A stretch of DNA of 64,000 nt from Salipiger aestuarii (GTDB lineage: Bacteria > Pseudomonadota > Alphaproteobacteria > Rhodobacterales > Rhodobacteraceae): the NCBI RefSeq assembly GCF_003259905.1, contig NZ_QLMG01000016.1, positions 22,898 through 86,897 of the forward strand. The letters are read 5' to 3'. The notes beneath the pieces were generated by a model that was given only the letters and a program-made list of their open reading frames with translations, had not been told where the DNA came from and searched no databases. Position 1 is the first letter of the stretch. Each line of letters opens with the position of its first letter. This document shows, piece by piece, positions 58,621 to 64,000 of this stretch. A program made the translations under genes and the position numbers.

Positions 58621-60620
58621 GCTTTACTCGCGTCCTGATCGCCAACCGGGGCGAAATCGCCCGGCGCATCCAGCGCGGGTGCCGCAAGCTGGGGCTGGAA
58701 ACGGTGGCGGTCTTTTCCGAGGCCGACCGCGATGCGCCTTTCGTGGCCGAAGCCGATCACGCCGTCTGCATCGGCGGGGCGGCACCATCGGAAAGCTATC
58801 TGAATATCGCCACGATTCTGGACGCCGCCCGCGCGACCGGCGCGGGCGCGGTGCATCCCGGCTATGGCTTTTTGTCCGAGAACGCCGGTTTCGCCTCTGC
58901 GGTCGAGGCGGCGGGTCTTGCGTTTATCGGGCCCGGACCGGGCGCGATTGCCATGATGGGATCGAAGATCGAGGCCAAGGCCGCCGCCGAGACCGCAGGT
59001 GTGCCCGTCCTGCCCGGCTACCGCGGCGCGGAGCAATCCGACGCGCGATTGTTGCAAGAGGCGCAGGCGCTTGGCACACCGTTTCTGGTCAAGGCCAGCG
59101 CGGGGGGCGGCGGGCGCGGCATGCGCCTTGTCACCGATCTGGCCGACGCGCCCGAGGCCATCGCTTCTGCCCGGGCCGAGGCGAAAGGCGCCTTTGGCGA
59201 TGCGGCGGTTTTCCTCGAACGCTACGCGCCCCGCGCCCGCCATGTCGAGGTGCAGGTGCTGGGCGACAGCTACGGCACGGTGCTGCATCTGGGGGACCGC
59301 GACTGTTCGCTTCAACGCAACCACCAGAAGCTGATCGAGGAGGCCCCCGCCGCCGATCTGCCCGAGGCGGTGCGCGATGACATGCTGTCGGCGGCGGTGC
59401 GGCTGGCGCAGTCCATCGGCTATCGTTCGGCGGGGACGGTGGAATACCTCTACGATCCGGCGCGCGGCGAATACTACTTTCTTGAGATGAACACCCGCCT
59501 GCAGGTGGAACATCCGGTGACCGAGGCCATCACCGGCATCGACCTGGTCGAATGGCAGTTGCGCATCGCGCGGGGCGAGGCCCTGACGCTGGCGCAATCG
59601 GACGTGCGGTTCGACGGCCACGCCATTGAGGTGCGCATCGCCGCCGAGAACCCGGCCGAGAATTTCAGCCCCGAGACGGGCCGGATCACCCTGTGGGCTC
59701 CGCCCGCAGGCGTACGGTTGGACAGCGGTGTCGCGGCGGGGTCGGTCGTGGGGCACCACTACGATTCCATGCTGGCCAAGCTGATCGTCCATGCAGCGGA
59801 CCGCGCCGGGGCGATCCGCAGGGCCGTCGCCGCGATTGATACCTTCGCCGTTGGCGGCGTGGGGCTGAACCTGTCCTATCAGCGGGCGCTGTTGACCCAT
59901 GCGGATTTCCAGGCGTTTCGCCATCACACCTCGGGACTGTCCGAAATGTTTCCGGGTGGCTGGTCACAGCCCGCGCCCGACGCCCGAGATACAGGTCTCG
60001 CCGCCATGGCGCTGCATATGCATCTTGCCCCGGCGGGCGGGTCGCCCTGGCAAAGCCTCGGGGCATGGCGGATCACGGCCCCTGCGGGACGGTCTGGTGC
60101 TGCGTCCTATTGGGCCACATCCGGGGATGAGCCGATCCGCTTGTCCGGCACCCCCGCAGAGCTTGCCGCCCTGTTTCCGGACGGCCAGAGCATCACCGTC
60201 GAAAGCGCCGTCCTGACAGGCGGCCGCCTGAGCGGGCGCATCGACGGGGTCCCCTTCACGCGCATCGCCCATGTCGAACGCGCCCGCGATCATTGGCGGG
60301 TGCATCTGCAGACCCCTGCGGGAATGACCGTGACAGACCTGCGCACTCTGGAAGATCAACACCTTGCCCGCGCCAGCGTCGGGGCAAGCGGCGCTGACCT
60401 GCTGACGGCCCCGATGCCGGGCGCCGTTGCCGAGGTGCGCGTCGCGCTTGGCGACCGGGTCGCCGCCGGCGACACGCTCGTGGTGCTCGAAGCCATGAAA
60501 CTGCTGCAAAGCCTGCCCGCGCCGGTCGCGGGTGTGGTGACGGAAATCTATTGTGCGCCGGGCGATACGGTCGCCGGACACGCCCCACTCGTCAAACTTG
60601 ACCCGGAGGAAACGACATGA
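58617..60620 (+). CDS. liuD: Methylcrotonyl-CoA carboxylase alpha subunit (LiuD-like)
   Basis: The 667-aa protein has biotin carboxylase domains (VLIANRGEIARRI; glycine loop KASAGGGGRGMRLV; EMNTRLQVEHPVTEAI), a BT linker region and a C-terminal biotinyl domain, VLEAMKLLQ, with biotin on K628. Unlike the carboxylase at 49549-51521, the alpha chain is intact. The start overlaps liuC and the stop overlaps the next dehydrogenase gene, both by four bases, so liuC-liuD-ACAD are tightly coupled. Confidence 0.88.
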   Translation: MSFTRVLIANRGEIARRIQRGCRKLGLETVAVFSEADRDAPFVAEADHAVCIGGAAPSESYLNIATILDAARATGAGAVHPGYGFLSENAGFASAVEAAGLAFIGPGPGAIAMMGSKIEAKAAAETAGVPVLPGYRGAEQSDARLLQEAQALGTPFLVKASAGGGGRGMRLVTDLADAPEAIASARAEAKGAFGDAAVFLERYAPRARHVEVQVLGDSYGTVLHLGDRDCSLQRNHQKLIEEAPAADLPEAVRDDMLSAAVRLAQSIGYRSAGTVEYLYDPARGEYYFLEMNTRLQVEHPVTEAITGIDLVEWQLRIARGEALTLAQSDVRFDGHAIEVRIAAENPAENFSPETGRITLWAPPAGVRLDSGVAAGSVVGHHYDSMLAKLIVHAADRAGAIRRAVAAIDTFAVGGVGLNLSYQRALLTHADFQAFRHHTSGLSEMFPGGWSQPAPDARDTGLAAMALHMHLAPAGGSPWQSLGAWRITAPAGRSGAASYWATSGDEPIRLSGTPAELAALFPDGQSITVESAVLTGGRLSGRIDGVPFTRIAHVERARDHWRVHLQTPAGMTVTDLRTLEDQHLARASVGASGADLLTAPMPGAVAEVRVALGDRVAAGDTLVVLEAMKLLQSLPAPVAGVVTEIYCAPGDTVAGHAPLVKLDPEETT

Positions 60621-61783
60621 CCAGACAGGACACCATCACCGCGGCCGCCGGCCCGTTCAATGAAGACCTCGACATGATCCGCGACCAGCTGCGCCGGTTC
60701 ATCCAAACCGAGGTGACGGCCAAGGCCGACGCATGGGAAGAGGAGGGCATGGTGCCCCGCGACGTGCTGCGCCGGATGGGCGAACTGGGCGTTCTGGGCA
60801 TGCGCTATGACGAGGAATACGGCGGCGCGGGGCTGGATGTGATGTCCAGCGTCGTTCTGGCGGAAGAGGTCGGGCGGTCCACCTTTGGCGGTTTCGCGGC
60901 CACGGTGCTGGTGCATACCGACATGGCCTCGCCGCATCTTGAAAACGCCGGTACCCCGGAACAGAAGGCGCGCTGGATGCCTTCGATCACCTCGGGCAAA
61001 AAGATCGCCGCCGTCGCGGTGACCGAACCCGGCGCCGGGTCGGACGTGGCGGGCATGCGGACCCGCGCGGTGAAGGACGGGTCGGACTGGGTGCTGAACG
61101 GCACCAAGATGTTCATCACCAACGGGGTGCATGGCGATATCTTCTTCGTCGGGGCCAAGACCGACCCCGATGCCAAGGGGTCGCGCGGGATCACCATGTT
61201 CGCGATCGAAAAGGGCACGCCGGGTTTCTCGGTCGGACGCGCGCTGAACAAGACCGGCTGGCTGTGTTCGGACACGGCCGAGTTGATTTTCGAGGATGTC
61301 CGAGTCCCGGCCGGCGACGTGCTGGGCGAGGTCAACAAAGGCTTTTATTCGGTGATGAAGAACTTCCAGAACGAACGCATCGTGCTGGGCGCGATGGCCT
61401 GCGCCGAGGCGCAGACCGCGCTGGACATGACCCTGGACTACGTCAGGCAGCGCAAGGCATTCGGCGGTGTGCTCTGGGACAAGCAAGCGATCCGCCAGCG
61501 GCTGGCCGACTGTCAGACCCGAATCGAGGCAGGTCGCCAGCTTGTCTATCATGCGGCCAGGCAGGACGCCGCGGGCCGCGACTGCGTGAAAGAGGTCTCG
61601 ATGGTCAAGGCCTATTGCGGCGAGCTGGTGAACTCTGTGCTTTACGACTGTGTGCAGTTCCACGGCGGCATGGGTTACATGCGCGAAACGCCCGTTGAAC
61701 GCATGTCGCGCGATGCCCGCGTACAGGCCATTGGCGGCGGGGCGAGCGAGGTCATGCTGGAAGAAGTCGCCAAGCGCATGTGA
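60617..61783 (+). CDS. Acyl-CoA dehydrogenase (helix-G glutamate type)
   Basis: This 388-aa enzyme has EEYGGAGLDVMSS, AVAVTEPGAGSDVAGMRTRA, LNGTKMFITNGVHGD and FHGGMGYMRETPVERMSRDAR. The C-terminal base position reads VQAIGGGASEVM (no glutamate), while FQNERIVLGAMA provides glutamate at the isovaleryl-type position. It takes the place of liuA in the liu-like operon, but its sequence is less like isovaleryl-CoA dehydrogenase than the pair at 44372-46799. A longer or differently branched acyl-CoA is possible. Confidence 0.86.
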   Translation: MTRQDTITAAAGPFNEDLDMIRDQLRRFIQTEVTAKADAWEEEGMVPRDVLRRMGELGVLGMRYDEEYGGAGLDVMSSVVLAEEVGRSTFGGFAATVLVHTDMASPHLENAGTPEQKARWMPSITSGKKIAAVAVTEPGAGSDVAGMRTRAVKDGSDWVLNGTKMFITNGVHGDIFFVGAKTDPDAKGSRGITMFAIEKGTPGFSVGRALNKTGWLCSDTAELIFEDVRVPAGDVLGEVNKGFYSVMKNFQNERIVLGAMACAEAQTALDMTLDYVRQRKAFGGVLWDKQAIRQRLADCQTRIEAGRQLVYHAARQDAAGRDCVKEVSMVKAYCGELVNSVLYDCVQFHGGMGYMRETPVERMSRDARVQAIGGGASEVMLEEVAKRM

Positions 61784-61832
61784 GCCATCGCTCAAGGAAA
61801 ATCAAGGATCTGCTGACACGAGGACCAACGTC

Positions 61833-62399
61833 ATGAACATCGAAACCACCCGGCGCCAGCCAGTCGCAAGATTGTCCCGAGAGTTCTTTGTAATACTCAT
61901 CGGGACAGCTCTTCTGACACTCTCGGCGAAAGTCGCGGTGCCTTTCTACCCGGTCCCGATGTCGACCCAGACGCTGGTGGTTCTGAGCCTTGGGCTTTTT
62001 CTGGGACCGGTACGCAGTGGTCTTGTCGTCACTGCGTACCTTCTGCAAGGCATGTTTGGCCTTCCGGTGTTCGCGGGCACGCCACCCGCACCGGCAGGGC
62101 TGGCCTACATCATGGGTCCTACCGGCGGTTTCCTGATTGGATTCGTGCTCGCAGCGGGCGCGGCAGGCTGGGTGGTTCAAATGCTGGGAAGGGTTGGGCC
62201 AGCACTTTGCGCCACTGTCGCTGTGCTTTTCGGGTCGATACTCATGTATGGCACCGGCCTGCTCTGGTTGGGGGGTTTTGTCGGGTATGGCCAGGATTTG
62301 CTGAGCGCAGGTCTCTACCCGTTCCTGCTCGCGGACCTCACGAAGGCGGCGATTGCGGTGCTGCTGTTCACGGGGTTCCGCAATCGCTGTGCCATGTGA
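61833..62399 (+). CDS. bioY: BioY biotin transporter (S component)
   Basis: The 188-aa membrane protein has about six spans and the BioY hallmarks KVAVPFYPVPMSTQTLVVLSLGLFLGP and YLLQGMFGLPVFAG, GPTGGFLIGF and a late GYGQDLLSAGLYPFLLADLTKAAIA. It imports biotin, alone or with ECF partners; none are encoded here. It starts 49 bp after the acyl-CoA dehydrogenase with no terminator between, so it probably belongs to the same operon. Three biotin-dependent carboxylases in this window would create a demand for biotin. Confidence 0.92.
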   Translation: MNIETTRRQPVARLSREFFVILIGTALLTLSAKVAVPFYPVPMSTQTLVVLSLGLFLGPVRSGLVVTAYLLQGMFGLPVFAGTPPAPAGLAYIMGPTGGFLIGFVLAAGAAGWVVQMLGRVGPALCATVAVLFGSILMYGTGLLWLGGFVGYGQDLLSAGLYPFLLADLTKAAIAVLLFTGFRNRCAM

Positions 62400-62631
62400 C
62401 GACCGGACGCTTGGCTTCCATTTTCCATTTTCCAGTTGCCGGCTTGACCGGCGCCGGATCCCGTCTTGGGGTGACTGTAACGATGCCGAAACCAAAGGCA
62501 GAGAGACACATCTTGTTGTTTCGCCGGATGCACCGTCGTTCAGCGGAATTTATTTCACGTCTTGCGGCCAAGGGGGCGATGTCCTTTCCTCGGGCCGCAG
62601 GGCGTTGGCTGACAAACGGTGGCGATAACCA

Positions 62632-63465
62632 ATGACAAAGAGCAGCATGTTTTTCGCAGAGCCGGAACCTCCCCGTGCGCAATGCGTGCAGGTGGCCGAG
62701 GGCATCCAGAGGATTGTCGCGAACAATCCTGGAAAGATGACCTACCATGGCACGAACACCTACCTCGTCGACACATCCGAGGGTCGGTATGTTATCGACC
62801 CCGGTCCGGTGGAAGACAGCGGTCACCTCGACGCGATTATCCGGAATCTGGGAACCAGCCCAACCGGGATTCTCGTCACGCATCACCATTCCGATCACTT
62901 CGGCGCGGCCCCGGTCTTGCGCGAAAAGACAGGTCTGCCGGTGTATGTCTCGCGGGTTTTTCCGGACGACGCGTTTCAACCTGACGGAGTCCTGGAGGAC
63001 GCAGAGATGATCGCTGATCTCACTGTCCTGCACACACCGGGCCATGCGAGCGATCACCTCTGCTTCGCGCGCCGGGACGGGGTTCTGTTCAGCGGCGACC
63101 ATATAATGAGTTGGAACAGTTCGATCGTGAGCCCGCCCGACGGCAACATGCACGACTACTGTGCCCAGCTTCAGCGATTGATCGCGCGTGACGACAAGAT
63201 TTACCTGCCGGGTCACGGTCCAGTTCTGCGGAATCCGCAACCCTATGCCAAACGGCTGCTCGCCAATCGGGAGCGTCGGGAAGCGGAGATTCTCGCGCAC
63301 CTTGCGAACACCTCGGATACGGTGAAAAACATTGCCGCTTCTGTCTACAGGAAATCCGATCCGCATATTGCAATGGCCGCAGAACGAAATGTTGCAGCGC
63401 ATCTTGAGAAGCTTCTCTCGGAATCGCAGGTGGTGCAGGATGGAACGTACTGGAGACGAAATTAA
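62632..63465 (+). CDS. Metallo-beta-lactamase-fold hydrolase
   Basis: This 277-aa protein has the metal-binding motif THHHSDHFGA (HxHxDH, about residues 83-92), a second histidine in LHTPGHASDHL (near 135), LFSGDHIM (aspartate) and LPGHGPVLRNP. A C-terminal winged-helix-like segment follows, as in LACTB2-type hydrolases. Substrates range from thioesters to nucleic acids and cannot be told here. A CoA-thioesterase role would fit the neighbourhood. It lies 232 bp after bioY with no clear structure between. Confidence 0.85.
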   Translation: MTKSSMFFAEPEPPRAQCVQVAEGIQRIVANNPGKMTYHGTNTYLVDTSEGRYVIDPGPVEDSGHLDAIIRNLGTSPTGILVTHHHSDHFGAAPVLREKTGLPVYVSRVFPDDAFQPDGVLEDAEMIADLTVLHTPGHASDHLCFARRDGVLFSGDHIMSWNSSIVSPPDGNMHDYCAQLQRLIARDDKIYLPGHGPVLRNPQPYAKRLLANRERREAEILAHLANTSDTVKNIAASVYRKSDPHIAMAAERNVAAHLEKLLSESQVVQDGTYWRRN

Positions 63466-63593
63466 CATAATCCGACTTATCGGCTTAATTCGCTGTAAGC
63501 GCAAAGTTAAAATGCCCCACATCTGCAAAGTAGAAGTGTCACTCTTCCCTTTCGGCGAGGAAGGATTGGAGCGTGACCGTGGGATGGGTTTTG

Positions 63594-64000
63594 ATGAGCG
63601 AGCGCGAGCTGGATCGGGTTGAGGTTCTTAGTCAGGTGTCCCAGGGCCGCATGACGGCAGTGACGGCAGTGACGGCGGCCAATGTGCTCGGGCTGAGCCG
63701 CCGCCAGGTGCACAGGCTGCTGAAACGGTTCGAGTCTGAGGGCGCCGCTTCGATCCGGCACAAGGCACGCGGCCGACCGTCGACCCGCCGGATCGATCCC
63801 GGGCTGCGGGAATATGCCGTTTCTCTGGTTCGGGAGCAGTTTGCGGATTTTGGCCCGACGCTGGCAGCCGAGATGCTGGAGGACATCACGGGCTGAAGGT
63901 ATCGCGCGAGACGCTGCGCAAATGGATGGCCGAGGACGGTCTGTGGCTGTCGCGCAAACAGCGCCGGGCATGCCATCAGCCGCGCCTTCGCCGGGAATGC
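63594..64000 (+). pseudogene. Frameshifted ISNCY-like transposase, cut by the window end
   Basis: The N-terminal part (MSERELDRVEVLSQV..., helix-turn-helix VLGLSRRQVHRLLKRFESEGAASIRHKARGRPSTRR, then EYAVSLVREQFADFGPTLAAEML) matches ISNCY-family transposases. The frame stops at 63896, but homology continues in another frame (HGLKVSRETLRKWMAEDG, SRKQRRACHQPRLRREC) to the end of the window. A one-base shift therefore occurred around 63880-63890. A 9-bp unit, TGACGGCAG, is repeated three times at 63652-63678 and adds TAV repeats. The element's left end lies somewhere in 63470-63590; its terminal repeat was not fixed. Confidence 0.75.

Noticed and set aside
63652..63678. Three 9-bp direct repeats as a CRISPR or regulatory array
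   Set aside because: Units are contiguous, in frame within a transposase, and without spacers; simple slippage expansion.
1..64000. tRNA or rRNA genes, CRISPR arrays, phage genes, conjugation genes
   Set aside because: None recognised when reading both strands; small structured RNAs without strong signals could have been missed by eye.

Overview
The window is high-G+C alphaproteobacterial DNA and most likely comes from a large extrachromosomal replicon (plasmid or chromid) of a Rhodobacterales/roseobacter-type bacterium. The main reason is a complete repABC replication and partition module at about 14.5-18.5 kb. Gene-family content supports this (AtuA-type and Liu-type catabolism, many acyl-CoA dehydrogenases, FadH, PaaY). 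Species cannot be named from the sequence alone.

Layout. (1) 0.2-5.2 kb: an HlyD / double-ATPase ABC / ABC-2 permease export system. (2) 5.2-8.9 kb: a universal stress protein divergent from a MarR regulator followed by an EmrAB-like efflux pair. (3) 9.0-12.0 kb, minus strand: E1-alpha, E1-beta, a free-standing lipoyl domain and a lipoate-protein-ligase-like protein, with no E2 acyltransferase or E3 nearby. (4) 12.4-14.5 kb: an AAA/DUF4143 ATPase and an internally deleted IS5-type transposase. (5) 14.5-18.5 kb: repA-repB-repC with a 28-bp palindrome (core CTTGAACGCGTTCAAG) upstream of repA, the same core repeated inside repB, and a predicted counter-transcribed RNA between repB and repC. (6) 18.8-61.8 kb: a catabolic super-cluster. 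(7) 61.8-64 kb: BioY, a metallo-beta-lactamase-fold hydrolase and a frameshifted ISNCY-like transposase running off the end.

The catabolic region consists of operons firing outwards from four divergent promoter regions. Block A (33.2 to 20.4 kb, minus) has three acyl-CoA dehydrogenases, a crotonase, a PaaK-like ligase, a complete biotin-dependent carboxylase, an HMG-CoA-lyase-like enzyme, two SDRs and a short citrate-synthase-fold lyase; fadH lies opposite. Block B (40.3 to 35.5 kb) has a BadH-like SDR, an acyl-CoA synthetase, NmrA, AraC and a thioesterase; opposite is a 456-aa regulator made of two TetR proteins in one chain. Block C (46.8 to 41.8 kb, minus; 46.9 to 53.1 kb, plus) has two IVD-type dehydrogenases, a PECR-like SDR, two crotonases, two thioesterases, an AtuA homologue and a carboxylase whose alpha subunit is split in two. 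Block D has paaY on one side and thiolase-SDR-liuBCD-ACAD-bioY on the other.

All four divergent regions carry the inverted repeat TCTAACA-NN-TGTTAGA or a close variant (five copies). At four of them, a minus-strand TTGnnn/16-17 bp/-10 promoter coincides with the repeat. The tandem TetR protein is therefore the obvious candidate master regulator of the whole region. Together the genes suggest CoA activation, oxidation and beta-carboxylation of branched, isoprenoid-like acids (citronellate/geranyl-CoA and isovaleryl/methylcrotonyl-CoA type). BioY would supply biotin for three separate carboxylases. Substrates are inferred from family membership and a few residues, not shown.
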